Source: Chryseobacterium sp. JUb7
Lineage (GTDB): Bacteria; Bacteroidota; Bacteroidia; Flavobacteriales; Weeksellaceae
Direction of reading: 5' to 3'
DNA: 64,000 bases
Assembly (NCBI RefSeq): GCF_024806495.1
Contig: NZ_JANUFF010000008.1
Span: forward strand, 1-64,000
The notes under the pieces are model-generated. The model made no database searches and had not been told where the DNA came from. It worked only from the letters and a program-made list of their open reading frames with translations. This document shows positions 1-7,118 of the stretch, one piece after another; positions within the stretch are counted from its first letter, which is position 1; each line of letters begins with the position of its first letter. The position numbers and the translations under genes were made by a program.

Positions 1-27
1 AGAGTTTTCAAAGCTCTCTTTTTTTTA
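1..27 (+). terminator. Probable intrinsic terminator at window edge
   Basis: An AGAG/CTCT-closed short hairpin with additional T-A pairs is followed by a run of seven or more T. It would end a gene lying left of the window. It sits at the very edge, so its full stem cannot be seen. Confidence 0.4.
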
Positions 28-381
28 TATCCAAATGGCTAATATGCACAGAAAGCCAAAATGCATATCTACAATTTCGTATTGTCTAAAAGAATACTAG
101 CTCATTGGTAATTTCACACCATCAAAAGAAGTATATTAGATCTACAAAAATGGATATCAATAATTCTAGTTTTTGTATCTATGTAAATATTTGGTTGCCC
201 ACTTCCTACTTTTTTTCAGTTTGCCTTGGGAGGAGTTAGTTTATTCGGACTTTTAAAACAATTAAATTTTAATAATATGAAAAATAATACGATATGGTGG
301 ATGGGAGCAATTTTGGGGAGCAGAAAGATCGTCGTTAATAAATAGATACAAATTAAGAATGAAATTATTAAGACAGCTCCA
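28..381. other. Gene-free stretch, probable end of an integrated element
   Basis: No convincing coding region. A 63-codon minus-strand frame here starts inside the antisense of the tRNA 3' end and is spurious. Because a tRNA 3' fragment lies immediately to the right, this A/T-rich stretch is best read as the distal end of an element integrated to the left of the window. Confidence 0.4.
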
Positions 382-408
382 GAGGGTTCGACTCCCTCTC
401 TTTCCACA
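382..408 (+). other. tRNA 3'-end fragment (T arm plus acceptor strand), candidate att site
   Basis: GAGGG-TTCGACT-CCCTC forms a perfect T stem-loop and is followed by TCTTTCC, the 3' acceptor strand of a class II-like (probably serine) tRNA. No D arm or anticodon arm precedes it. A loosely matching acceptor 5' strand (AGAAAGA, six of seven pairs) occurs at 322-328, but the intervening 50 bases do not fold like a tRNA. It is followed directly by a terminator, as the 3' end of a real tRNA gene would be. Site-specific integration into tRNA genes typically leaves such a 3' copy at the far end of the element. Confidence 0.6.
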
Positions 409-412
409 AATT

Positions 413-438
413 ACCGTAGTAGAAGTACTACGGTTTTT
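413..438 (+). terminator. Intrinsic terminator of the tRNA locus
   Basis: A 9-bp perfect stem, ACCGTAGTA/TACTACGGT, with a GAAG loop followed by TTTT. It sits 5 bases after the tRNA 3' fragment, so it is probably the native terminator of the interrupted tRNA gene. Confidence 0.8.
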
Positions 439-470
439 CATTTACAGTTTTGGAAAAGATGAAAATATAA

Positions 471-484
471 ATCTCAAAAACGAT
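471..484 (+). repeat. Recurring motif, copy 1
   Basis: ATCTCAAAAACGAT, one A shorter than the consensus ATCTCAAAAAACGAT. It lies about 150 bases upstream of the PDDEXK nuclease gene, on the same strand as that gene. Confidence 0.5.
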
Positions 485-631
485 TAAATAGTCCTGTTTT
501 TATTAGATTCCTGAACGTTTGATGTATTTTGTAGATTAAATAAATATTTTATGATTTTTAAGGATTTTTTACAGATTTCTTTTTATAAAATATTCGAGTA
601 AATTTGTTATTATTAATATGATGTATATTCT

Positions 632-1600
632 ATGAAAGACCAATTTTCCGATATTATTCAAATCATTAAGAATGCTCGAAATAATGTTATAAAGACTGTG
701 AATTCAGAATTGATAAGTCTGTATTGGAATGTTGGAGCATACATTAGCCAAAAAGTAGAAGTTAGTGAATGGGGACAGTCTGTTGTAAAAGAGCTATCAG
801 AGTTCATTATTAAGACGGAGCCTGAAATAAAAGGCTTTTCAGATAAGAACTTGTGGAGAATGAAACAGTTCTATGAAACTTATAAAGATTCTCCAAAACT
901 CTCACCAATGGTGAGAGAAATTAGCTGGAGTCATAATATGGTTATCTTTTCTCGGTGTAAAACACTGGAAGAACAAGAATTTTATCTCAAAATAACTAAA
1001 CAAGAGGGTTACAGTAAGAGAGAATTAGAACGACAGATTTCTGCGAGTTTGTTTGAAAGATCCATGATCGGTCATTCTACACTCTCACCATCGTTGAGAG
1101 AAATGGATTCAAAACTTATAAATACTTTCAAAGATACTTATGTTTTTGATTTCTTAAACTTGCCGGATATCCATTCTGAAAATGATTTACAGAAAGGTTT
1201 AATAAAACAAATGAAAGATTTCATCCTCGAATTAGGCAGAGATTTTTTATTTGTCGGGAAAGAATATAAAGTTCAGGTCGGTTCTTCAGACTTTTATATT
1301 GATTTGCTTTTTTATCATCGAGGACTACAGTGTTTGGTAGCTTTCGAACTCAAGACTGATAAATTTAAACCAGAATATTTGGGGCAGCTTAATTTTTACC
1401 TTGAAGCGCTTGATAGAGATGTGAAAAAGATAAATGAGAATCCAAGCATTGGAATCCTGTTGTGTAAGGACAAAGATAATGAGGTTGTAGAATATGCTTT
1501 GAGTAGAAGCCTTTCTCCTACCATGGTTTCAGAATATAAAACCCAGCTCCCAGATAAAAAATTACTTCAGAAAAAATTACATGAGTTATTTGAACATTAA
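632..1600 (+). CDS. PDDEXK nuclease, YhcG/DUF1016 family
   Basis: A 322-residue protein with the two-part DUF1016 layout: an N-terminal helical domain (about 1-160, with the family's 'YWNVG' and 'W.MKQFY..Y' signatures) and a C-terminal PD-(D/E)XK nuclease fold. The nuclease core is visible as D220/D224 in the strand 'SSDFYIDLLFYHR', E239-L-K241 and Q252, an intact catalytic set. Members often sit beside restriction-modification or mobile elements and are thought to act on DNA, but the exact role is unresolved. Here it stands alone next to the tRNA att-like scar, with no methylase or hsdR neighbour. It is the first gene of the accessory stretch. The ATG is preceded only by a weak A-rich leader, as is usual in Bacteroidota. 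Confidence 0.9.
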   Translation: MKDQFSDIIQIIKNARNNVIKTVNSELISLYWNVGAYISQKVEVSEWGQSVVKELSEFIIKTEPEIKGFSDKNLWRMKQFYETYKDSPKLSPMVREISWSHNMVIFSRCKTLEEQEFYLKITKQEGYSKRELERQISASLFERSMIGHSTLSPSLREMDSKLINTFKDTYVFDFLNLPDIHSENDLQKGLIKQMKDFILELGRDFLFVGKEYKVQVGSSDFYIDLLFYHRGLQCLVAFELKTDKFKPEYLGQLNFYLEALDRDVKKINENPSIGILLCKDKDNEVVEYALSRSLSPTMVSEYKTQLPDKKLLQKKLHELFEH

Positions 1601-1675
1601 CATACAAAATATTCTGTAAAGTATATTTTCATGTATTACATTGCGGAATGTTTAATGTATTGTAAAACGTAAAAA

Positions 1676-1690
1676 GTCTCAAAAAACGAT
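1676..1690 (+). repeat. Recurring motif, copy 2
   Basis: GTCTCAAAAAACGAT, one mismatch to consensus. It lies 32 bases upstream of the small helix-turn-helix ORF. Confidence 0.5.
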
Positions 1691-1722
1691 ATACAAAAGA
1701 CACTATATCCAAACTATTAGTT

Positions 1723-1869
1723 ATGAGGTCTATATATAAAAACCAGACTTTAGCTCCGAAAGAAATTTATGAACCACTTGGCTTGACAAGAGCAACATTT
1801 TATAGGTATGCTAAAATTTTGGATAATCATACTGATGAAGAAATTAAAAAAATGGCAATTAAAAAATAA
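1723..1869 (+). CDS. Small helix-turn-helix protein, resolvase C-terminus-like (probable remnant)
   Basis: A 48-codon frame. Its centre, 'LAPKEIYEPLGLTRATFYRY', matches the helix-turn-helix at the C-terminus of serine recombinases (resolvase/invertase HTH_7, '..lgIsrsTlYRyl'). The catalytic recombinase domain is missing, so this is either a decayed fragment of a resolvase left in the accessory region or a free-standing small HTH protein. It lies directly downstream of a motif copy, in the same orientation as the genes around it. No good ribosome binding site is visible. It is too short for a firm call. Confidence 0.45.
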   Translation: MRSIYKNQTLAPKEIYEPLGLTRATFYRYAKILDNHTDEEIKKMAIKK

Positions 1870-1952
1870 CAAACCCTTGAAATTAAAACTGTATTTTAGA
1901 TTTTTGAACTAATAATTAAGTTGGAAAAAACTAAAAATAACCATAAATAGAA

Positions 1953-2543
1953 ATGAAAGTAAAAAAAATATTATTTAGCATATTAACAGCTCTTGTTTTA
2001 ATGATATCAATATTCCTTTATATGAATAAGGATAAATTTGTCTATGTAGGTTCAGTAGATATTATTGAAGTCGATTGCAGCAAAAAACGTCAAATCTTGA
2101 GCGAAGTTTTAGAAAGTGACCAAAGGATTAGAAAATCAAATGAACTTATCAAATATGCTAAAGAAGATCATAGGAATCAAGAATTAGTAATTAGCATTAT
2201 TGAAAAGTGTGGTATGCCAACATTAAAGGAGGTGGGGCAAAGACAAATGGATGCAATCTGGTTGGGACTGCAACATAGTACTAAAGAAATCAGAAAAAAG
2301 TATTTTCCACAAATAGAAAAAGCGGTTGAAAATGGAGACTTATCTAAACAACAATACGCATTGATGAAAGATAGGATGTTAATGGACGAAGGAAAACCCC
2401 AAATATATGGTTCACAAATAAAAAATGGTAAATTGTATACATTAGAAAATCCTGAAACTGTGAACGAAAGAAGAAAAGAAATGGGAATGGAACCAATAGA
2501 GGATTATTTAAAGTATTTCAATATTCAGTTCAATCCGAATTAA
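1953..2543 (+). CDS. DUF6624-family protein with N-terminal membrane anchor
   Basis: A 196-residue protein: lysine-rich start and one hydrophobic segment (about 5-24) that anchors or exports it, then a soluble domain. The C-terminal part carries the hallmarks of DUF6624: a 'W..LQHS' helix, a K-AVENG-L run, 'LMKDRMLMDEGKPQIYGSQ' and 'NPETVNERRKEMGMEPIEDYLK'. The function of the family is unknown. A second DUF6624 gene lies at 5113-6066, with the same 'Q.YGSQ' and '.V..RR.E.G...I.DY' motifs, so this accessory stretch holds two divergent copies. Start chosen at the ATG after an A-rich leader. Confidence 0.75.
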   Translation: MKVKKILFSILTALVLMISIFLYMNKDKFVYVGSVDIIEVDCSKKRQILSEVLESDQRIRKSNELIKYAKEDHRNQELVISIIEKCGMPTLKEVGQRQMDAIWLGLQHSTKEIRKKYFPQIEKAVENGDLSKQQYALMKDRMLMDEGKPQIYGSQIKNGKLYTLENPETVNERRKEMGMEPIEDYLKYFNIQFNPN

Positions 2544-2554
2544 AATACTACACA

Positions 2555-2737
2555 TAACTTAGTAGTGGCAAAAAGCGGGGTTCAGTCTGAGTTGAAATTG
2601 TTATTTTTTTATTCGCAACTGCTTCAATTAAGTAGTCTTTTTAAGTTTACTTCATTGAAAAAGCATTGCCTTCACTTGGTCGAAATTGAACTTTCAGTCC
2701 ATTATTAGCCCGCACTTCGCCAATACTCCAAACGTTA
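2555..2737 (+). repeat. Hairpin-forming intergenic repeat A (cassette-end-like)
   Basis: The left arm from 2555 (TAAC..TTAG.AGTGGC..AAGCGGG) is imperfectly complementary to the right arm ending at 2737 (GCCCGCACTTCGCCAATACT then CCAAACGTTA). They give a long bulged stem closing a 120-base interior. It lies between two unrelated genes, just before a motif copy. Confidence 0.5.
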
Positions 2738-2752
2738 TTAATTGCTATTAAA

Positions 2753-2767
2753 ATCTCAAAAAAGGAT
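2753..2767 (+). repeat. Recurring motif, copy 3
   Basis: ATCTCAAAAAAGGAT, one mismatch to consensus, placed right after hairpin repeat A and about 50 bases before the next gene. Confidence 0.5.
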
Positions 2768-2815
2768 GAAAAATTTTAGTAGCTAATACATTATATCTAA
2801 ACAAAAAGCAAGGAA

Positions 2816-3295
2816 TTGAATATACAAATTGACAAAAGAGAAATAATTCCCTTGAGTGATTTCGAATTAGGATGGAGGTTTGATAAAGGTCATAATTCTG
2901 ATATCTCAGATTACGATAAAAAAGAAATTTTAGCTCTATCAGAAAATGAATCTAAAAGACTTAACAAAGTAATCGATTATTATGAAATTGAATCAAACAG
3001 AATGGGAAAATATTTAGAAACAGATTGGTTTTCTGCAAATTCTGAGAATAAGGACAAAGTGGAGAGATTTAGAAATCAGGTAGAAAAATATTTAAAACCA
3101 TTTAATGAAGATATAATCATTTCTTGGGAAAGAAAACTAACATTAAAAACAAAAAAAAATATATTCATAAAATATTGGACTGACTTTCTGTATCCAGGTT
3201 CAGATGATGTGACAATAATATCTGAACGAACAAATTGGATATTATTTTATAATCATTGTGAAGTTGCAAATATTTGGATAAAAAATAAGTCATAA
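2816..3295 (+). CDS. Conserved small cytosolic protein, possibly DUF2947-like
   Basis: 159 residues, no signal peptide, charged and soluble. 'LSDFELGWRFDKGHN' near the N-terminus, and 'IISWERKLTLKTKKNIFIKYW' with 'FLYPGSDDVTII' and 'NWILFYNHCE' towards the end, resemble the small family DUF2947 in my recollection; this is not firm. The frame has no ATG before about residue 60 and a stop codon lies 18 bases upstream, so translation must begin at the TTG at 2816 (AGGA just upstream) unless the gene is 5'-truncated. It is flanked by hairpin repeats on both sides. Confidence 0.55.
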   Translation: MNIQIDKREIIPLSDFELGWRFDKGHNSDISDYDKKEILALSENESKRLNKVIDYYEIESNRMGKYLETDWFSANSENKDKVERFRNQVEKYLKPFNEDIIISWERKLTLKTKKNIFIKYWTDFLYPGSDDVTIISERTNWILFYNHCEVANIWIKNKS

Positions 3296-3340
3296 ATACC
3301 TCATACAGCAAGGATTTGGTAGTAGTGGTCGGAAAATCTT

Positions 3341-3422
3341 CAATTTACACCTTAGGTAAAAATTTGTATTTTAGTTTAAAGTTTCGGCTTCGAAATACGT
3401 GCCCGTGCCAAGGTGTGAAATG
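3341..3422 (+). repeat. Hairpin-forming intergenic repeat B
   Basis: The arm at 3341-3355 (CAATTTACACCTTAG) pairs with the arm at 3408-3422 (CCAAGGTGTGAAATG). The block 3363-3422 is a diverged copy of the block at 18233-18292: both have TTTGTATTTTAGTT, TTCGGCTTCGAAAT, GCCAA and GAAATG in the same order. Confidence 0.55.
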
Positions 3423-3441
3423 GTAATTATGGATAAAAGGG

Positions 3442-3456
3442 ATCTCAAAAAACGAT
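3442..3456 (+). repeat. Recurring motif, copy 4 (consensus)
   Basis: ATCTCAAAAAACGAT, a perfect consensus copy, 20 bases after hairpin repeat B and 38 bases before the next start codon. Confidence 0.55.
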
Positions 3457-3493
3457 CTATAAAAAACTAAGTTAATATTGAAACGGAAACGAA

Positions 3494-4015
3494 ATGAAAA
3501 TTTTAAATGATTCAAACAAATTATTCTATCTGAAATCCGCTAATGTAATTGGTGAGCAAAATATTTTACTCTTCTTTAGACAGGCGGATAAATATAGTTT
3601 GCGAAATACAATAGAAAATCAATATGATTACATCAATGTATCATTAATTTTATGGATGGAGAACCCCAATGATGCAAACAACGAATGCTTAAAGATTAAA
3701 CAATACTTTTTGGACGATACAGTATCAATAGACACAATAAACGATACAGAAATTGAATTTATTGGCGACTATGATTATCGAATTAAAGTGAAAAAATATG
3801 ATGAGAATATTATAGACCAGTTCACAGAAGATTGGATTGACAGATATTTATATGCCACAAAGTTTGCTTTCGAACAAATGGCAATAGGAGGAAATTATTA
3901 TAATTTGCTCAAAGAAATTGTAAATATTGCAAGATTTTCTAAAGAAGAGATCGCAAATAAAATCATTGACAAAGTGGGTTGTTTCGAACAAGAAAATAAT
4001 ATCAAAATTGACTAA
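3494..4015 (+). CDS. Hypothetical protein
   Basis: 173 residues with no signal peptide or membrane segment; acidic, mixed alpha/beta composition. I do not recognise a family. It occupies one unit of the accessory stretch, bounded by repeat B plus a consensus motif copy upstream and another imperfect hairpin downstream. Such single-gene units often carry immunity or antitoxin-like proteins, but nothing in the sequence shows that here. Confidence 0.6.
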   Translation: MKILNDSNKLFYLKSANVIGEQNILLFFRQADKYSLRNTIENQYDYINVSLILWMENPNDANNECLKIKQYFLDDTVSIDTINDTEIEFIGDYDYRIKVKKYDENIIDQFTEDWIDRYLYATKFAFEQMAIGGNYYNLLKEIVNIARFSKEEIANKIIDKVGCFEQENNIKID

Positions 4016-4041
4016 AACTATCGCTAATAATGGTTTTGTAA

Positions 4042-4148
4042 TAGTGGTGCTAAGCTGCAATGTTCAACGGCAGTTGTGAGATTTTTTTTCGAAAAATTAA
4101 AGATTAGTTCTTCGATTGTTTCTCCGTCACAAAGCCACCTAAACACTA
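4042..4148 (+). repeat. Weak hairpin-type intergenic repeat C
   Basis: TAGTGGTG at 4042-4049 faces GCCACC/CACTA at 4134-4148, an imperfect pairing. It begins like repeats A and B (AGTAGTGG / ATAGTGG after a TTTGG- or TTTTG-like run) and lies in the same place relative to the genes. The similarity is weak. Confidence 0.3.
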
Positions 4149-4208
4149 AATATAGATAAAACCAAGTCCCATAAATAATACATGAATCTTAATAAAATAA
4201 TACTAAAA

Positions 4209-4388
4209 ACCCGTTGTGCATTCTAATTTGTTTCGTCACTTCGAGTAGATTTTTGAAAAAAATCGTATCGAGAAGGTTGTAATTTTGAATATGAATCTTT
4301 TCTCGATACATTTTTTCTCCACTTTGTTACGAAAAAACACTCGAACTGACGAATCTCATACCACAATTTTACAAAATGCACAACGGGT
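4209..4388 (+). mobile_element. 180-bp MITE, copy 1
   Basis: Terminal inverted repeats ACCCGTTGTGCAT / ATGCACAACGGGT bound a non-coding element. The interior is itself palindromic (CGTCACTTCGAGTAG..., TATCGAGAAG / TTCTCGATA, then ...CACTCGAACTGACG). Flanks TACTAAAA (4201-4208) and TATTAAAA (4389-4396) look like a decayed target duplication. A second copy in the opposite orientation lies at 9057-9236. Its right end overlaps the start codon of the next gene. Confidence 0.8.
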
Positions 4389-4825
4389 TATTAAAAATAT
4401 TTTTCTTATTTGTTTTGATCTTGAATCTGGATGTTTCCGCTCAAGAAGTAGAACTTGATTTAATAGGAAATTGGAATTTAACTGACTTTTGGAGTAATGA
4501 AAGTAAAACAATTTTTACAAAAGACGGATATATTTCGATGACTATAAATGGAGAAAAAATTGATGGGAAAAATTTCATAATTCGGGGCGGTCCAAATGAT
4601 GGCGAAAAAGGAGAAATGAAATATACAATAAATACGAAAATAAGCCCAATTCAAATTGACATTATTGCACTCAAGGATAATATTGAGAAAGGTAGAATTC
4701 TTGGTATTATAATTCCGGTTAATCATACGAAAATGTTAATGGTTTTGAGTTTTGACGGAAAAAGACCAGAAGCAATTAATGATGAAAATTTTGAACAAAC
4801 TTTGACTTTATACAAAACAGAATAA
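4376..4825 (+). CDS. Exported lipocalin-like protein
   Basis: 149 residues: signal peptide ending '..LNLDVSAQ', then a small beta-rich domain opening 'LIGNWNLTDFWSN' and closing 'FEQTLTLYKTE', the pattern of short lipocalin-like exported proteins in Bacteroidota. Function unknown. The notable point is the start: the ATG at 4376 and the codons for 'MHNG' lie inside the right terminal inverted repeat of the 180-bp MITE, so the element supplies the start codon and the first residues of the signal peptide. No other in-frame ATG precedes the hydrophobic core. The original start was probably replaced when the element inserted. Confidence 0.7.
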   Translation: MHNGLLKIFFLFVLILNLDVSAQEVELDLIGNWNLTDFWSNESKTIFTKDGYISMTINGEKIDGKNFIIRGGPNDGEKGEMKYTINTKISPIQIDIIALKDNIEKGRILGIIIPVNHTKMLMVLSFDGKRPEAINDENFEQTLTLYKTE

Positions 4826-4910
4826 AAACTGCAGCTATCTGGAAGATTTATTTGAACAAATAGAAAACCCGCAGATAAAAAAGTTTACGAGATAACCATT
4901 TTCATTGGAA

Positions 4911-4968
4911 ATCGTTTTTTGAGTAAGCATCAAAACTTTATATTATAGACTAAATCTCAAAAAACAAT
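4911..4968 (+). repeat. Recurring motif, copy 5, with inverted partner
   Basis: ATCTCAAAAAACAAT at 4954-4968 (one mismatch) faces an inverted copy ATCGTTTTTTGAGT at 4911-4924. Together they could form a 13-14 bp stem with a 29-base loop. It lies 145 bases upstream of the next gene. Confidence 0.5.
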
Positions 4969-5112
4969 CAAAATAAATTTTATATTAGAAGCATAAATAG
5001 CTTTACGAATATTATATAAATCAGATTGATGCAATGCATAAATTTGACAGTTAGCAGACATAAAAAAGCAGAACGGAAATATCTAAAATTTAATAATTTA
5101 ATACAGAAAAAA

Positions 5113-6066
5113 ATGAGAAACAATATTTATACTTTGTTATTGTTACTTTTATTCACAAGCGTTAATGCTCAAGAATATTCAAAATTAATAAGTGATGCTC
5201 ATCAATCATATCAGGCAAAAGATTACAAAATGTCTACTGATTTATATGGCAAAGCATTTAAAATTGAAGACAAAAACCCAAGTCATTTATATAATGGAGC
5301 GTGCTCATCATCTTTGGCTGGAAACACAAAAAACGCTTTTAAATGGTTGAACTTATCAATAGAAAAAGGTTGGACAAATTTAAAACACTTAAAATCCGAT
5401 ACTGATTTAGAAAATTTACACTCAAAAAAAGAATGGAAAAAAACCATTGAAAAGTTAGAAAAAAAGTTAGAGCTTATAGAAGCGAATTATGACAAACCAT
5501 TGCAAACTGAATTACTTACAATTTTTGAAGAAGATCAAAAATATAGAATTCAAATGAATGAAACCCAAAAAAAATTCGGTCAGGATTCTAAAGAAATGCA
5601 GGACCTTTGGAAAATCGCAAATCAGAAAGACTCAATAAACTTATTAAAAGTAAAAAAAATATTAGATGAAAAGGGTTGGGTTGGTAAAGACAAAGTTGGT
5701 GCACAAGCCAATAGTGCATTATTTCTTGTCATTCAACACTCAGATTTAGAAACGCAGAAAAAATATTTACCCATGATGAAAGAAGCTGTCACAAAAGGAA
5801 ATGCAAGTTCAAGTTCATTAGCATTGTTAATTGATAGAATAGAAATTCGAGAAGGTAGAAAGCAAATTTACGGAAGCCAGATAGGGATAAATCCAAATAC
5901 TAACACTCAGTATATTTTACCTTTAATTGATCCTGACAATGTAGATAAAAGAAGGACAGAAGTTGGTTTAGGTTCAATCGCTGACTATATTAAAAATTGG
6001 AATTTAATTTGGGATGTTGAAAAGTACAAAAGTGAATTACCCGAATTAGAAAAATTAAATAAATAG
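5113..6066 (+). CDS. Exported TPR-like protein with C-terminal DUF6624 domain
   Basis: 317 residues from the ATG at 5113. An in-frame ATG at 5026 would add 29 charged residues before the signal peptide, so the later start is preferred. Signal peptide 'MRNNIYTLLLLLLFTSVNAQ'; residues about 25-110 form tetratricopeptide-type helices ('AHQSYQAKDYKMSTDLYGKAF', 'LYNGACSSSLAGNTKNAFKWL'); a basic linker follows; the C-terminal 120 residues are a DUF6624 domain ('LFLVIQHSDLETQKKYLPMM', 'GRKQIYGSQ', 'DPDNVDKRRTEVGLGSIADY'). Paralogous in that domain to 1953-2543. Role unknown. Confidence 0.75.
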   Translation: MRNNIYTLLLLLLFTSVNAQEYSKLISDAHQSYQAKDYKMSTDLYGKAFKIEDKNPSHLYNGACSSSLAGNTKNAFKWLNLSIEKGWTNLKHLKSDTDLENLHSKKEWKKTIEKLEKKLELIEANYDKPLQTELLTIFEEDQKYRIQMNETQKKFGQDSKEMQDLWKIANQKDSINLLKVKKILDEKGWVGKDKVGAQANSALFLVIQHSDLETQKKYLPMMKEAVTKGNASSSSLALLIDRIEIREGRKQIYGSQIGINPNTNTQYILPLIDPDNVDKRRTEVGLGSIADYIKNWNLIWDVEKYKSELPELEKLNK

Positions 6067-6087
6067 GAAAAACATCTGCTAACAGAC

Positions 6088-6193
6088 GTTTGGTAAGATT
6101 GCGAATTTTGTTGGAAATTCACGTTTACGTTTCGCAAGAAATTTAATATTTAATAGAAAAGAATAGGCTCCAAAGTTCGCAACCTCGCCAAGC
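6088..6193 (+). repeat. Hairpin-forming intergenic repeat D
   Basis: Left arm 6088-6110 and right arm 6171-6193 are complementary over about 22 positions with wobble pairs; the core TTGCGAA pairs exactly with TTCGCAA. The right arm ends in the CGCCAA shared with repeats A, B and the 18233 block. Confidence 0.55.
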
Positions 6194-6264
6194 AATAGAT
6201 GAAGTTAATTTTCAAAAAAAACTGTAAATCAAATAGATGAAAAAAAATTAATACAATAAAAATT

Positions 6265-6414
6265 ATGATTGAAGTAAACTTTTTAGATGCCAGAGAAGCC
6301 AAAATCCTTTTACTTAATACCAAAGAAGATATAGAAAATTTTTTCGAAAATACAGTTAACTGTTCATCTGCTCATACATTGGGAAAGACTACAATAAATT
6401 ATAGTCTAGTATAG
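6265..6414 (+). CDS. Small hypothetical ORF, possible fragment
   Basis: 49 codons starting 'MIEVNFLDAREAKILLLNTKED' and ending shortly after a cysteine. It lies between hairpin repeat D and a motif copy. It reads like the N-terminus of a larger soluble protein whose remainder is absent. Not recognised; could be chance. Confidence 0.3.
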   Translation: MIEVNFLDAREAKILLLNTKEDIENFFENTVNCSSAHTLGKTTINYSLV

Positions 6415-6459
6415 GTAATTAAAGTTTAAATAATTATTAGACTTAAATAGAATCAATTA

Positions 6460-6474
6460 ATCTCAAAGAACGAT
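6460..6474 (+). repeat. Recurring motif, copy 6
   Basis: ATCTCAAAGAACGAT, one mismatch, 16 bases upstream of the next start codon. Confidence 0.5.
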
Positions 6475-6489
6475 TATTTCAATTCAAAT

Positions 6490-6891
6490 ATGTATAAAGT
6501 TAACGCAAATCGAGGGATAAAAAATGTTTTTAAGTGGATATCGATTATTTCTTATTTAATGATCATTTTGGCAGGATGGATGAGTGGAATTCCATTTATA
6601 ATATGGCTAATATTTGCAGCTTTTGACTTTGGAAATATTGACCAATTGTTTGCAATATTTGGGCTTGTAGGAATTATTTTAAACCTAACTACAGGGAAAA
6701 CCAGAATTGATGTTACTATTGTAAGTTTCATACTTATGTTATCACCAGTCATTAGCAGATTAGTACAGGTTCCAATTGAGGTGTTCAACTATTTAGCATT
6801 TCAAATCCCTTTGACTATTTTTATAGTAAGCTACTTAACTTATATAATAATTAATGCAAGAGAGAATTCTGGTAAGAAGAATTTGCAATAA
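6490..6891 (+). CDS. Small integral membrane protein
   Basis: 133 residues with about four hydrophobic segments (roughly 14-40, 45-65, 72-90 and 98-122), few charged residues between them and a basic C-terminal tail. No recognised domain or motif. It forms one unit of the accessory stretch with motif copies on both sides (6460 and 6928). It could be a membrane immunity-type protein, but nothing in the sequence proves that. Confidence 0.6.
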   Translation: MYKVNANRGIKNVFKWISIISYLMIILAGWMSGIPFIIWLIFAAFDFGNIDQLFAIFGLVGIILNLTTGKTRIDVTIVSFILMLSPVISRLVQVPIEVFNYLAFQIPLTIFIVSYLTYIIINARENSGKKNLQ

Positions 6892-6927
6892 GTGATTAAA
6901 AATAAAACGTTAGTAGCCACTTTATAG

Positions 6928-6942
6928 ATCTCAAAAAACGAT
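6928..6942 (+). repeat. Recurring motif, copy 7 (consensus)
   Basis: A perfect ATCTCAAAAAACGAT in the gap between the membrane protein and the esterase gene. Confidence 0.55.
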
Positions 6943-7118
6943 ATAAAGTAGTACGGTCGTCTCACTCTCGCCAGCAGGGGTGAGCTTGGAACTTTGGCTT
7001 ATTTCATTTGGAACGAAATAAAATTGTTTTTGATAGTATATTTATTTATCTTTCACATAATTATTTAGATATATTCAATCTGAAATTCCAAAACTTGGCA
7101 GACATTAAAAAAAACTTG

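Noticed and set aside
216..407. 63-codon minus-strand frame beginning 'MEREGVEPSG'
   Set aside because: The start is the antisense of a tRNA T arm, a well-known source of false proteins; the rest is A/T-rich and low-complexity.
320..408. Complete tRNA gene
   Set aside because: AGAAAGA at 322-328 could pair with the acceptor 3' strand, but no D stem, anticodon stem or variable arm fits between.
555..7000. Canonical integron with attC sites
   Set aside because: The hairpins do not show consensus RYYYAAC/GTTRRRY core pairs at both ends and no integrase gene is present; only a cassette-like organisation is claimed.
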